Part shown: one piece after another, positions 7,336 through 17,102 of the stretch
How the letters are laid out: every line of letters begins with the position of its first letter
Position numbering within the stretch: the first letter of the stretch is position 1
Assembly: GCF_007827045.1 (NCBI RefSeq)
Contig: NZ_RPFW01000005.1
Span: forward strand, 267,835-331,834
Direction: 5' to 3'
Origin: Trebonia kvetii
GTDB taxonomy: Bacteria; Actinomycetota; Actinomycetes; Streptosporangiales; Streptosporangiaceae
DNA length: 64,000 nucleotides
Notes under the pieces: generated by a model
The model's database searches: none
Told to the model about the DNA's origin: nothing
What the model saw: only the letters and a program-made list of their open reading frames with translations
Made by a program: the position numbers and the translations under genes

Positions 7336-9945
7336 TCAGCGGTCGTGATCGGTCTTGACCCGCATCCGGAGCGTTCCCGGGCCCATCTCGACCGGCGGGA
7401 CGCCAGGGAGGTGCGCCGTGGCCGTGCAGTTCGGTGGGACGGTCATCGTCACGCTCATCTCCTCGCCGGCGATCTCCCAGGAGATGGCGGCACGGCCATA
7501 GGGTGTCTGGTGGCTGGCGGCGGCGGAGGTGAGCCCGCCGCCGGGCCGCGGGCGGAACTCGATCTTCCGGTAGCCGGGGGCAGCAGGTGCCAGGCCCGCG
7601 ACGACGCGGTGCATCCAGTCCGCGACCGAGCCAAGGGCGAAATGGTTGAAGGAGGTCATCCCCGCCGGGTTGAGCGTGCCGTTCGGGCGCAGGCTGTCCC
7701 AGCGCTCCCAGATCGTCGTGGCGCCCTGGGTGACCGGGTACAGCCATGACGGGCACTCGGTCTGCATGAGCAGCCGGTATGCGGCGTCCAGGTGACCGGT
7801 GACGGTGAGCGCGTCGCAGACGATCGGGGTGCCGATGAACCCGGTCCCGATGCGGTAGCCGTTATCCGCCACAAGCTCCGCGAGCCGGCGGCCGGCCCGG
7901 CCGGCGGCATCCTCGCCGTCAAGAAGGCCGAAAACGACGGCGACCGCATAGGACGCCTGCGTGTCGCTGGTCAGCCGCCCGGATTTGAGCAGGTACCGGC
8001 TGCGGAACGCCCTGGCCACCTCGCCGGCGAGCTCGCGGTATTTCTCCGCACCTGCCCGGTCGCCGAGGACGTCCGCGGCGATCGAGACGTGCCGCGCCGA
8101 CCACGCGAAGTAGGCGGTGGCGATCAGGTGCGGGTCCGTCTCGCTGGCCGCCGGATCGTCCGCGGGCGCGGCGGGATCCAGCCAGTCGCCGAGCTGGAAT
8201 CCGGTGTCCCAGACCCGGCCGGGACCCGCCAGGGAACTAACGAGATCAACCCACGCCCGGCCGGCGGCGTAGTGCCGTCGCAGCAGTTCCGCATCGCCGG
8301 TGGCCTGGTAGAGCGCTACGGGGGTGAGTGCGGCGACGTCGCCCCAGCCGGCGCCGGGCCGGATGGGGGTCCAGGGAGGCGGGCTCGGGATCACCGGGAC
8401 GAACCAGGGCACGGTCCCGTCGGGGAGCTGCTCGAGGCCGACGTCGGTCAGCCACGAGTCGAGCATCGCGGCGCAGTCGTAAAGGAACAGCGCCGTGGGC
8501 GCGAAGACCTGGACGTCGCCGGTCCAGCCGAGGCGCTCGTCTCTGGCCGGGCAGTCGGTGGGAATGCCGACGAAGTTCCCGCGCATGCTCCAGCGGACGT
8601 TCTCGTGCAGCCGCTGCACCAGCGGGTCGCTGCACTCGAACGTCCCGGCGGGCTCCATGTCCGTGTGGTAGACCCGGGCGACGATGGATCCTTCGGTGAG
8701 TTCGCCGGGCCAGCCGGTGACCGTCGCGTACCGGAATCCGTGGATGGTGAACCGGGGCTCCCACTGTTCGGTGCCCTCTCCGCGCAGCATGTACTCGTCG
8801 GTGGCGCGTGCCTGGCGCAGCGGCCCCATCGCCAGGTCGCCGTCGACGAGGATCTCGGCATGGCGCAGCGCCACCCGGGTGCCGCGCGGCCCGGACACGC
8901 TGATCGCCAGCCGGCCGACCAGGTTCTGCCCGAAGTCGAGGAGGTAAGAGCCGTCGTCGCGGCGCTGGCTCCGCACCGGCGCGATGACGGCGGTGCAGCG
9001 GACCGGCGGGCCCTGCGCCGGGACCAGCGTTGACATGTCCCGTTCGTGCAGCGCAACCGGCGCCCATTCCCCGTCGTCCGCACCGCGGTCCGCACCGCGG
9101 GGCCGGGACCAGTCCGCGCTGCCTAGTCGCCCGTCGTGGACCTCGCCGTCGTAGAGGCTGCTGGTGATGATGGGTCCGGCTGCGGCTTGCCAGGAAGAGT
9201 CGGTCGCGATCACGGTCATCGTGCCGTCGTCGTGCGTGATCTCCAGCTGCGCGAGCCAGGACTGATCGGTGCCGTAAATACTGCTCGTGCCGCCGCCGAA
9301 GCCCAGCCGGCCCCGGTACCAGCCGTCGCCGAGCCACACGCCGATCGCGTTGCGTCCGGCCGCCAGGTAACTCGTGACGTCATAGGTGAGGTACTGGAGC
9401 CGCCGCCCGTAGACCGTCCAGCCGGGGCTGAGCGCGTCGCCGCCCACCCGCCGGCCGTTGATCTCGGCCTCGTAGACGCCATGCGCCGTCGCGTACAGGC
9501 GCGCCGAGACGACGCGCTTGTCCAGGGTGAATTCCCTGCGGACCCGCGCAGGCCTGCGGTCGGCGGACGGGACCGCGCCGGAGTCCCAGGCGCCGCCCAC
9601 CGGCACGGCGGACCACTGCCCAGGGTCAAGCAGCGCCGCCTCCGCCCACGCGGGCTCGCTCCAGCCGGAGACGCCCGGTTCGTCATCGGTCCAGACACGG
9701 ACCCGGACCCGGACGCGGTCGCGCGAGGCGAGCGGCTCCGCCGGCCAGGGCACGAGGTGGCGTTCGGCGGCAGTCACGCGGCCGGTGACGGTGGTCAGGC
9801 CGGCCCGCTGGAATTCGAGTTCATAGGCGAGCTGCGATCCCGAGGCTTCGGGCAGCCGCCAGGAGATCCGGGGACGAGCGGTGCCGAGGCCAAGGCCGTC
9901 GGGTGAGCGCTCGAACGTGACAGAACCCGGGGTGGGCAAGGTCAT
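7336..9945 (-). CDS. Alpha-L-rhamnosidase (glycoside hydrolase family 78)
   Basis: This protein of about 869 residues has the GH78 order: N-terminal beta domains (starting near FERSPDGLGL), the rhamnose-binding-like domain with SPGWTVYGRRLQYLTYDVT, an (alpha/alpha)6 barrel with the acidic cluster DERLGWTGD, the WERWDS motif, and a C-terminal beta domain. It should remove terminal alpha-L-rhamnose from plant glycosides. No signal peptide is seen, so small imported rhamnosides are probably cleaved inside the cell. The open frame runs on to 10674, but that part is a shadow of the permease gene. ATG 9945 is preceded by GAAAGG and begins at the conserved N-terminus. It follows the two permeases by 47 bases in one operon. 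Confidence 0.92.
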   Translation of the reverse strand: MTLPTPGSVTFERSPDGLGLGTARPRISWRLPEASGSQLAYELEFQRAGLTTVTGRVTAAERHLVPWPAEPLASRDRVRVRVRVWTDDEPGVSGWSEPAWAEAALLDPGQWSAVPVGGAWDSGAVPSADRRPARVRREFTLDKRVVSARLYATAHGVYEAEINGRRVGGDALSPGWTVYGRRLQYLTYDVTSYLAAGRNAIGVWLGDGWYRGRLGFGGGTSSIYGTDQSWLAQLEITHDDGTMTVIATDSSWQAAAGPIITSSLYDGEVHDGRLGSADWSRPRGADRGADDGEWAPVALHERDMSTLVPAQGPPVRCTAVIAPVRSQRRDDGSYLLDFGQNLVGRLAISVSGPRGTRVALRHAEILVDGDLAMGPLRQARATDEYMLRGEGTEQWEPRFTIHGFRYATVTGWPGELTEGSIVARVYHTDMEPAGTFECSDPLVQRLHENVRWSMRGNFVGIPTDCPARDERLGWTGDVQVFAPTALFLYDCAAMLDSWLTDVGLEQLPDGTVPWFVPVIPSPPPWTPIRPGAGWGDVAALTPVALYQATGDAELLRRHYAAGRAWVDLVSSLAGPGRVWDTGFQLGDWLDPAAPADDPAASETDPHLIATAYFAWSARHVSIAADVLGDRAGAEKYRELAGEVARAFRSRYLLKSGRLTSDTQASYAVAVVFGLLDGEDAAGRAGRRLAELVADNGYRIGTGFIGTPIVCDALTVTGHLDAAYRLLMQTECPSWLYPVTQGATTIWERWDSLRPNGTLNPAGMTSFNHFALGSVADWMHRVVAGLAPAAPGYRKIEFRPRPGGGLTSAAASHQTPYGRAAISWEIAGEEMSVTMTVPPNCTATAHLPGVPPVEMGPGTLRMRVKTDHDR

Positions 9946-9992
9946 CAGGCCTTTCAAGGGAAATCGTCGGTGGTCGCTGGTGTTCTCGGCAG

Positions 9993-10895
9993 TCAGCCCT
10001 TGACTGCCCCCCCGGTGAGCCCCTTCATGACGCGCTGGTTCAGCGCGAGGAAGAGGGCGAGCGTGCCGCCGACGGTGATGCAGATCGCCGCGAACAGCGG
10101 GCCGTATTGAATGGAGCCGAATTCCCCGGTGAAGTTGAGCAGTCCGACCTGGACGGTGCGCAGGTTGTTGCTGTTGGTGAAGGTGAGCGCGACAAGCAGG
10201 TCGTTCCACATGAAGAAGAACTGGACGAGGGCGACCGTCAGGACGGCGTTGCGGACTATCGGGAAGGCGACGGTGAAAAAGATGCGGACGATCCCCGCGC
10301 CGTCGATCGCCGCCGCCTCGATGACTTCGTGGGGGACCGCACGGAAGTAGGTCGCCATCATGAAGACAGTCAGCGGCAGGCCGGTCGCGGTGTAGGTGAT
10401 GATCAGCGGCCACAGCGATCCGGTCAGCCCGACCTGGTAGTAGATGGTGAACAGCGGCAGCAGGATCATCTGGGACGGCACCATGATGCCGGCCAGGAAC
10501 AGCAGCATGGTCGGTCGGCTCAGCCGCCAGCGCATCAGTTGCAGCGCGAACCCGGCGGCGCCGCCGAGCAGGATCACCAGGGCCAGCGCGGGCAGCACGG
10601 CGGTGACGCTGTTCCTTATATAGATGCCGAGTTCGCCGGTGACCCACGCGGCCTTGTAGTTTCCCCACATCCAATGGGAGGGCAGGCTGAACGTCGGGCG
10701 GTTCAGGTAGTCGTACTGCGACTTCACCGAGCCGAGGAACAGCCAGACCAGCGGGTAGATGACCACGACGAGGAGCACGAGGGTCAGCAGCCGCGCCGGC
10801 AGGCGCCGCACCATACGGCGCAGGCCACGGCCGGACTTCTGCGCCGCGGTATTGCGCACCGTGTTGCCGGTGCGGTCCGCGATTGCCGTCGCCAT
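9993..10895 (-). CDS. Carbohydrate ABC transporter permease (MalG type)
   Basis: This 300-residue inner-membrane permease of the CUT1 family has six predicted membrane helices. The EAA loop, EAAAIDGAGIVRIFFTVAFP, contacts the ATPase subunit. It pairs with the upstream MalF-type gene. The ATG at 10895 or an overlapping GTG at 10901 (GTGA junction with the upstream stop) could be the start. AGGAGG just upstream suits the ATG better (10-base spacing). The longer open frame to 11582 is a shadow. No ATPase gene lies in the locus, so a shared MsiK-type ATPase encoded elsewhere is likely, as is usual in actinobacteria. Confidence 0.92.
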   Translation of the reverse strand: MATAIADRTGNTVRNTAAQKSGRGLRRMVRRLPARLLTLVLLVVVIYPLVWLFLGSVKSQYDYLNRPTFSLPSHWMWGNYKAAWVTGELGIYIRNSVTAVLPALALVILLGGAAGFALQLMRWRLSRPTMLLFLAGIMVPSQMILLPLFTIYYQVGLTGSLWPLIITYTATGLPLTVFMMATYFRAVPHEVIEAAAIDGAGIVRIFFTVAFPIVRNAVLTVALVQFFFMWNDLLVALTFTNSNNLRTVQVGLLNFTGEFGSIQYGPLFAAICITVGGTLALFLALNQRVMKGLTGGAVKG

Positions 10896-10897
10896 CT

Positions 10898-11785
10898 TCA
10901 CGCCACCTCCTGGCCGCCGGTGCGCGACCACCGGTACAGGGCGAGCGTGACCACCAGGCAGATGATCGTGAGCAGCAGCGCGATCGCGGCGCCGTAGCCG
11001 TACTCGCCGTAGGAGAACGACGTGTTGAACATGTAGAGCGTCAGCGGCGTCGAGGTGTTTCCCGGACCGCCGTTGGTCAGCGCGAGAATCGAGTCGAATA
11101 CCTTCAGCGTCCCGTTGATGCTGAAGATGATGGACGACAGGAGAACAGGGAACGACAGCGGCACCACGATGTGCCGCACCAGTCGCAGCCCGTTCGCGCC
11201 GTCGATCCTGGCCGCCTCGATCGTCGAGTCGGGAATGTCGACAAGGCCGGCGTACAAGAGCACCGCGTAGAACCCCATAGACCGCCAGATGTCCATGATG
11301 ATGATGATCCAGAACGCGTGGCCCGCGGTGCCGAACCAGTCGACCGGGTGGTACCCGATGAAGCTGAGGAACGAGTTGACCGGACCGTTGACCGGGGCCA
11401 CCGCGAACAGGTTCTGGAACATGAGGGCGACTGCCACCGTCGGCAGGACGACGGGGAAGAAGATGAGGGTGCGGATCACCGCGGACGCCCGCTTGAGCAC
11501 GAAGACGTAGAACAGCGCCAGGAGGTAGCCGAACAGCACCTGGCCGACGGTCAGCACCACCGCGTACCGGAGCGTGAACCACAGGGCAGTCCGCACATTC
11601 GGGTCGGAGAACAGGCGCCTGATGTTGGCCAGCCCGGTGAGGTGATAGCCCGTGATGGCGTTGCCCGTGGTCAGCGAGTAACCGGCCGACCAGAAGACGG
11701 GAACGAGCATCACCGCCGTGTAGATCACCAAGGCGGGCCCGACGAGCATCGCGATCGCCCGCCTGTTGCCCAGAAGTTCGTTCAC
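10898..11785 (-). CDS. Carbohydrate ABC transporter permease (MalF type)
   Basis: This 295-residue membrane protein begins with a first helix near residue 12 and has an EAA loop EAARIDGANGLRLVRHIVVP near residues 195-215, typical of MalF/LacF/UgpA permeases. It lies between the substrate-binding lipoprotein and the second permease in one operon. It is separated from the binding-protein gene by 92 bases that contain a stem-loop. Confidence 0.92.
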   Translation of the reverse strand: MNELLGNRRAIAMLVGPALVIYTAVMLVPVFWSAGYSLTTGNAITGYHLTGLANIRRLFSDPNVRTALWFTLRYAVVLTVGQVLFGYLLALFYVFVLKRASAVIRTLIFFPVVLPTVAVALMFQNLFAVAPVNGPVNSFLSFIGYHPVDWFGTAGHAFWIIIIMDIWRSMGFYAVLLYAGLVDIPDSTIEAARIDGANGLRLVRHIVVPLSFPVLLSSIIFSINGTLKVFDSILALTNGGPGNTSTPLTLYMFNTSFSYGEYGYGAAIALLLTIICLVVTLALYRWSRTGGQEVA

Positions 11786-11820
11786 CTTGCGGCAGTCCCC
11801 TCAGTCAGTGGAGTTGGCCC

Positions 11821-11848
11821 GGTCCCCGCCGCGTCGGCGGCGGGAACC
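11821..11848 (-). terminator. Stem-loop between binding protein and permease genes
   Basis: GGTCCCCGCCG (11821-11831) pairs with CGGCGGGAACC (11838-11848) with one mismatch and a six-base loop. Hairpins at this point in sugar ABC operons often act as partial terminators or mRNA stabilisers, giving more binding protein than permease. Confidence 0.5.
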
Positions 11849-11877
11849 GGGCTCGTTGATTGTCGAGTTCTGCCTGG

Positions 11878-13281
11878 CTACGACGACTGCGCCGCCTGCA
11901 CCGCGCTCATGAAGGCGCTCGGCGACATGCTGCCGTTCACCAGCGGCGAAGCGTCCTGCTGGCTCACCGTCGTGGCCTGGGTGCTGAACTGCGCCTCAAA
12001 CCACAGCACGCTCTGCTTGGAGCTGGCCATGGTCTGCTGGATGTCGGTCTGCAGCGCACTCAGGCCGGAGACAGGGGCGCTGAGGGTGAAACCGGAATAC
12101 GTTCCGTAGTCCTTCAGAACGCCAGCACCGTAGTTCTGCACGATGCACTTCAGCCAGGCCTCCGTCTTCGGTCCGAGGGTCTTGGCGCCGAAGGTGAAGG
12201 GCAGGCCGACGTTGGCGGGGTACTGGGAGGTGTCGCCCGCGCCGCCGGCCACGCTGGGGAACGGCATGAAGCCGATGTTGCCGGCGCCGACCGTGTCGGC
12301 GGTCTTGTCGGAAATGTTGGCGAGCACCCAGGTGCCCATGTAGAGCATGGCGGCCTTCCCGGTCAGGAAGGTGTTGACGGCCGTGTTGTAGTCGATCGAC
12401 TCGACGCCCTTGCCGAAGTAGCCCTTGGCGCCGAGGTCGGCGACAGCCTGCGCCGCCTTCACGTACGTGGGGTCGGTCAGCTTGGCCTTGCCGCTCGCGA
12501 TGTCGTTGAGTGCGTCAGGGCCAAGCGAGCGGTAGAGGTAGCCGCTGATGAGCCGGGTGATCGGCCAGCCTTGCTGCCCGGAGGCGGAGAACGGCTGGAT
12601 CCCCTTGGCCTGCAGCTTGGCGGCGTCCGCGGTCAGCTCGTCCCAGGTCGTCGGCACGGAGACCCCGTTGGCGGAGAAGATCTTCTTGTTGTAGAAGATG
12701 CCTTCGATGTTGAACTCGTCGGGAATGACGTAGAAGCCGCCGTACAGATTCTTGATGGTGGACACCGCCGCCGGCTCGACGTCATTGATCACGCCGAGCT
12801 TGGTGAGCTCCTCCTGGAGGTTGGCGATGTCGCCGGCCTGGACGAGGGTCTTGGTGGTGGCCGGCGCGTTGCCCGCGGCGAACATCGCGGGGAGCGCGCC
12901 CTGGCCGGCCAGCAGCTGGAGCTTCTGATCGAGCGAGGCCTGCGGCACCGTCTGGATCTGGAGCGGGAGCGCCGCGTCCTCCGTCGAGCACGCGCCCGCC
13001 GCGAGCTTCTTGAGCTCACCGGGGACCGTAGTGTTCTCGGCGTTGCTCAGCACCGTGAACGCCGAGGCGTCCTGCCCCGCGGCCGCCGGCGCGGACGTCT
13101 GCCCGGTGGCGGTGCTACTGCCGGCGGCGGAGCTGCTGCCGCCGGCCGCCGGCGTGGTCGCCTGCCCCGCGGTGGTGCTGCTGCCGCTGCCGCCACACGC
13201 CGTGACCGTGAGCAGCGCGGCGGCGGCAACGCCCGCCAGCCCGCCGAGCCGTATCCGTCTGTCTCGCGATACTTTGGGCAT
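11878..13281 (-). CDS. Sugar ABC transporter substrate-binding lipoprotein (family 1)
   Basis: This protein of about 467 residues starts with a basic N-terminus, a hydrophobic helix and the lipobox LTVTAC, followed by a Gly/Ser/Thr/Ala-rich linker; it is a lipid-anchored extracellular binding protein. The mature part has the MalE-like pattern: GIFYNKKIFSANGV with PTTWDEL, and AAMLYMGTWVL in the C-lobe. The substrate is probably an oligosaccharide or glycoside released from plant material, given the GH78 and GH3 neighbours. An ATG lies seven codons upstream at 13302, but ATG 13281 follows AAGGGGAG at a suitable distance. It is the first gene of the transporter operon. Confidence 0.92.
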   Translation of the reverse strand: MPKVSRDRRIRLGGLAGVAAAALLTVTACGGSGSSTTAGQATTPAAGGSSSAAGSSTATGQTSAPAAAGQDASAFTVLSNAENTTVPGELKKLAAGACSTEDAALPLQIQTVPQASLDQKLQLLAGQGALPAMFAAGNAPATTKTLVQAGDIANLQEELTKLGVINDVEPAAVSTIKNLYGGFYVIPDEFNIEGIFYNKKIFSANGVSVPTTWDELTADAAKLQAKGIQPFSASGQQGWPITRLISGYLYRSLGPDALNDIASGKAKLTDPTYVKAAQAVADLGAKGYFGKGVESIDYNTAVNTFLTGKAAMLYMGTWVLANISDKTADTVGAGNIGFMPFPSVAGGAGDTSQYPANVGLPFTFGAKTLGPKTEAWLKCIVQNYGAGVLKDYGTYSGFTLSAPVSGLSALQTDIQQTMASSKQSVLWFEAQFSTQATTVSQQDASPLVNGSMSPSAFMSAVQAAQSS

Positions 13282-13406
13282 CACAAGATCTCCCCTTCGC
13301 ATTTTTGTCGGTGGAAGTCAGGCCAGCATCCGGTGCCGTCAACACCCGGACATTCGCTGGAAGCATGTCCGTTACTAAGCGATACGTGCCATGGTGCGCG
13401 GTCTGG

Positions 13407-14483
13407 TTACCGCTCGATAGCCTTCGCTGCACCTCTGTTAGCACGATCTGCACCTCGGCGGCTGCCGCCGGTCGCTCCGAACGCGAGAATCGCCTGCTCA
13501 GGACCGTGCGTGGTGTGCATGTGGGCGGCCTGGGTAGCGAACATCCTGCGGTAGGTGGTCGGACTCAGCCCGTAATGCACCTTGAACCGGCGGGCGAAGT
13601 AGTTCTGGTCGGGCCAGCCGACCGCCCGCCCGATGCCCGTGATGGGTTCGTCGGAATGCAGCAGCATAACGGCCGCGTGCTCCGCACGTACCTGGGCCAG
13701 GTACGCCATGGGGGGCAGGCCGGTGGCTGCCTTGAAGACCCGGACGAGGTAACCGGGAGCCAGGTGCAGTTCCAGGGCCAGATCGCTCAGCGTCCAGCGC
13801 TTGGCGATGCTGCCCTCGAGCATGCGCATTGCCTGCCCGACCCCGGGATGAACGGCCAGGGCCGGCGCGTCGGCATCCGACACCGCCCAGGGCTGCGCGA
13901 CCCGGCCGAGTTCGCTCAGCAGCAGCGACAGCCGCCCGAGTACGTCGCCGCGGTAGCGGTCGAGCGGGGCGTGGCGCAGCGCCGCAAGGGCCTCCAGGTG
14001 GGACATGCACGACTCGTAGGCGTCCTGCGGCAGGCTGAAGGACAGGACGCCCCGCCCCGGCGTGGCATAGGGCCCGGTCCACAGCAGGTAGCCGAGGATC
14101 GGGTCCTCCCGCGTCCAGGAGAGCTCCCTGCGCAGCAGTTCGCTGCTGAAGCAGCAGTTGTAAAGCTCCAGCTTGCGGCAGTCCTCGTACCCGTGCCAGA
14201 CTCCGGGCCGCAGCAGGACGACATCGCCAGGGCTCAGCTCGCGCCGCCCGGCCACGGAGTGGTGGGTTCCCGTTCCGCCGACGGCGAAGGCGATCTCCAC
14301 GAAGCTGTGCGTGTGCGCCGGGTTGTCCTCGGCATGCAGGTAGTGGCCGGCGTAGGCAAGCGCCCCTTCGGTGAAGTAGAAGACGTCCCGACTGGTGTCC
14401 AGTGGCATGTCCTCATCGCTGTTGTCCAGGGACACGACGTCGTCGTTGGCGTCTATGGGCAGGTCATCCTCCATTGGGGGCAC
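13407..14483 (-). CDS. AraC-family regulator with N-terminal cupin domain
   Basis: This 358-residue protein has an N-terminal AraC-type cupin sensor (residues about 35-130: HTHSFVEIAFAVGGTGTHH and LSPGDVVLLRPGVWHGYED) and two C-terminal HTH motifs (about 235-330: TLSDLALELHLAPGYLVRVF and ITGIGRAVGWPDQNYFARRF). This is the RhaR/RhaS architecture. The position between the sugar transport operon and the GH3 gene suggests it senses a sugar such as rhamnose and controls both. The last 40 residues (Gly/Arg/Ala-rich) are beyond the usual family end. The start is uncertain; in-frame ATGs occur at 14483 and 14474. Confidence 0.9.
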   Translation of the reverse strand: MPPMEDDLPIDANDDVVSLDNSDEDMPLDTSRDVFYFTEGALAYAGHYLHAEDNPAHTHSFVEIAFAVGGTGTHHSVAGRRELSPGDVVLLRPGVWHGYEDCRKLELYNCCFSSELLRRELSWTREDPILGYLLWTGPYATPGRGVLSFSLPQDAYESCMSHLEALAALRHAPLDRYRGDVLGRLSLLLSELGRVAQPWAVSDADAPALAVHPGVGQAMRMLEGSIAKRWTLSDLALELHLAPGYLVRVFKAATGLPPMAYLAQVRAEHAAVMLLHSDEPITGIGRAVGWPDQNYFARRFKVHYGLSPTTYRRMFATQAAHMHTTHGPEQAILAFGATGGSRRGADRANRGAAKAIER

Positions 14484-14763
14484 ATTACCCGTCTGTCCCG
14501 TTTCTGCCTAGCGAACGTGGCGACGAACGGGTGGGCGACGATGCCAGGACCTGCGGCTCTGCTCTCACCAGGTGAGTTTCGTGCTAATGATGGTGCATTT
14601 CGGCCTAGCCAATGTCACCGATGCTTCGCTCCATTTATCGAAATGGTCGCGGAGTGAACATTGTGCTAAAGGAGGTGCATATTCGGCTAGGCGAGGCCAT
14701 GGCGCGACGTGAGTATTGCTGGAGCCATATATACCAAGCTCACAAAGGGTGGGAAGGCAATCT
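14484..14763. promoter_or_regulatory. Divergent AraC/GH3 regulatory region with direct repeats
   Basis: Two imperfect 29-base direct repeats lie 81 bases apart (14581-14609 and 14662-14690), sharing GTGCTAA, GGTGCAT and TTCGG plus a CTAG core. A further GCCTAGCGAACGTG block lies at 14506-14519. AraC-family proteins bind tandem direct repeats, so these are candidate sites. Function is inferred from position only. Confidence 0.5.
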
Positions 14764-17031
14764 GTGTCAAAACGGCTCAAATACATCTCTATCGCGGCAG
14801 CGCTCGCGGCGTTGACCGTCCCGGCGATCTCGCTTAGTTCCAGCCCTGCGACGGCCGCGGCGGCAGGCTCCACCGTGAGCGACTGCCCGTGGATGAACAC
14901 GTCGCAGAGCGCCGACGTGCGCGCGCACGAGCTCATGTCGGCCATGACGCTGCAGCAGAAGATGCGCTGGCTTGACGAGCAGGCGGCGAACAACCCCGGC
15001 CAGACGACGTTCGGAACCGTCACCTATCCGGCCCAGGTTCCGTGTACCCCGACGATGGCCTACGCCGACGGGCCGTGGGAGGTCACCGGCGTCAGCGGCA
15101 TCACCACGGGCTTCCCCGTTCCCGTCGACGAGACTGCCAGCTGGGATACCGCGGAGAGCTATCTCAAGGGCCAGGCCATGGGGGACGAAGCCTTCCAGGA
15201 AGACCGCACCGGCATTCTGGCGCCCGGCATCGACCTGGCCAGGACCCCGTACGGCGGCCGCAATGCCGAATTCATGGGCGAGGATCCGCTCCTCGCGGGG
15301 ACAATGGCCGCCCAAGACATTAAGGGCATACAGCAGGGAAATCCCACCGAGCCGGTCGAGGCGGTGCTCAAGCACTTCATCGAGAACGATCAGGAGCTGG
15401 ACAGGCAGCTCAGCTCCTCAAACGTTGACGACCGCACCCTCCACGAGGAGGAAGGCCGCGCCTTCGAGATCGCGATCACGCAGTCGCAGCCGGCGGGCGT
15501 CATGTGCTCCTACAACCAGGTCAACGGGGTCTATGCGTGCCAGAACCCGAACACCCTGACGGACTACCTCAAGAACCAGCTCGGGTTCCGCGGCTTCGTC
15601 GTGTCCGACTTCGGCGCGGTGCATTCGACCGCCCGTCGCTGAACGCAGGCCTCGACCAGGAACTGAACCGGCCCAACTTCTACTCTCCGACGAACCTTCA
15701 GGCGGCGCTGACGGCGGGCACCATCACCGAGGCGCAAATCGACGAAGCGGCCTTCCGCGTCGCCCGCGCCGCGATCGCCGTCGGCCTCTTCGACCACCCG
15801 ATGCCCGCCACGCCCGCCGCGAACTCCTCGACGGCGGCCCATCTCGCCCTGGCGAAGCAGATGGCGGAGGAAGGCAGCGTTCTGCTGCAGAACAACGGCA
15901 GCGCGCTGCCGCTGACCGGGAAGGGCTTGAAGATCGGTCATCGGGCCGACCGCGTCCGCCACGGCCACCAGCGGAGTCAGCGCGAAGACCGTCTGCAGCT
16001 CAAGCGGCGAACCGTCGGCGGCCTGCTCGAATAACCCGGGCTTCGCCGCTCCGCTCGACGCGATCACGAGCCGCGCCGCGCCGGACGACGACACGGTTAC
16101 GTTCGACAACGGCAGCAGTCTCACGTCGGCAGCCGCGACCGCGAGCGCGGCCGACGTCTCGATCGTCTTCGGCTACTACACCGAGGGCGAGGGCACCGAC
16201 CGCACGAAAATCAACCTTGATAACCGCGGTGACGCGCTCATCTCCGCCGTCGCAGCCGCGAACCCCAAGACCATCGTGGTGCTCGAGACCGGCAGCGCCG
16301 TGCTAATGCCGTGGCTCAGCCAGGTCAAGAGCGTCCTCGAGGCCTGGTACCCGGGCGTGCAGCAGGGTCCCGCGCTCGCCGCGCTCCTGTTCGGCGACGC
16401 CGATCCCTCGGGGCACCTGCCGGTGACCTTCCCGCAGTCGACCGCGGACCTGCCCACCGCGGGCTCGGCGGCCCAGAATCCGGGCGTGTTCGCCAACGGC
16501 AGCACGGTCAGGCCGGCCGGCGACCGGACCAGCATCCGCCAGGTCGACTACACCGAGGGGCTCGAGTCGGGACACAGCTGGTACGACGCCCAGGGCATCG
16601 CGCCGCTCTTCCCGTTCGGCTACGGCCTGTCCTACACAACGTTCACCGCTGACCACCTGCAGCTGACACCCACCACCGTCCAGGACACCAAGCCCATCCG
16701 CGTCCGCTTCAAGCTGACGAACACCGGCCAGCGGGCAGGAACGCAGGTGGAACAGGTCTACCTGACCCTTCCCGCGTCTAGCGGCGAGCCGCCGAAGCGC
16801 CTGGTGGGCTGGGCTCGAGTCACACTTGACCCCGGCCGGTCGCAGAACGTCGAGGTCGTCATCGACCCGACCTCCGCCGACCATCCGCTCTCCTATTACG
16901 ACTCCGGATCGCAGAGCTGGGTCACGCCATCGGGCACGTACGCGGTGTCCCTCGGCTCATCGGTCGACAACATCGACCAGACCGACACGATCACCGTCCA
17001 TCCCTCAGGTTCCGCGAACAACGGCAAGTAG
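14764..17031 (+). pseudogene. Secreted GH3 beta-glucosidase, broken by two indels
   Basis: GTG 14764 (GGAAGG six bases upstream) starts a signal peptide ending near ATAAAAG, then a GH3 N-domain with YADGPWEVTG and the nucleophile region VVSDFGAVHS. The frame then hits TGA at 15640-15642. The homologous protein continues in another frame from PSLNAGLDQELN (about 15631) until about 15935, then returns to the first frame (VIGPTASATA) and runs through the GH3 C-domain and a fibronectin-III-like domain to 17031. The pattern is a one-base deletion near 15631 and a two-base deletion near 15936; the net loss is three bases. As read, no active enzyme is made. It is divergent from the AraC gene and was probably part of the glycoside locus. 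Confidence 0.85.
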
Positions 17032-17039
17032 CACCCGTC

Positions 17040-17073
17040 TTGGGCGGGGGTCCCTCTTGCGGCCCCCGCCCAA
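17040..17073 (+). terminator. Hairpin terminator after GH3
   Basis: TTGGGCGGGGG (17040-17050) pairs perfectly with CCCCCGCCCAA (17063-17073) across a 12-base loop, starting nine bases after the GH3 stop codon. Confidence 0.75.
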
Positions 17074-17102
17074 ACGGCGGCTGGAGTACTAGGATCAAGA
17101 GC

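Noticed and set aside
9946..10674. Open frame extending the rhamnosidase upstream by about 240 residues
   Set aside because: It is the antisense-frame shadow of the permease gene, is Arg/His-rich, and ignores the ribosome site before ATG 9945.
10896..11582. Open frame extending the MalG-type permease upstream
   Set aside because: It overlaps the MalF-type permease in another frame, and the extra sequence has no membrane-protein character.
13196..13240. Repetitive GCC/GGC tracts in lipoprotein linkers as tandem repeats or CRISPR
   Set aside because: They are in-frame Ser/Ala/Thr linker codons of lipoproteins; no unit of constant length with unique spacers exists anywhere in the window.
10883..13554. 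Long plus-strand frames opposite the ABC operon
   Set aside because: They are compositional shadows (Arg, Gly, His-rich, no family features) of real minus-strand genes.
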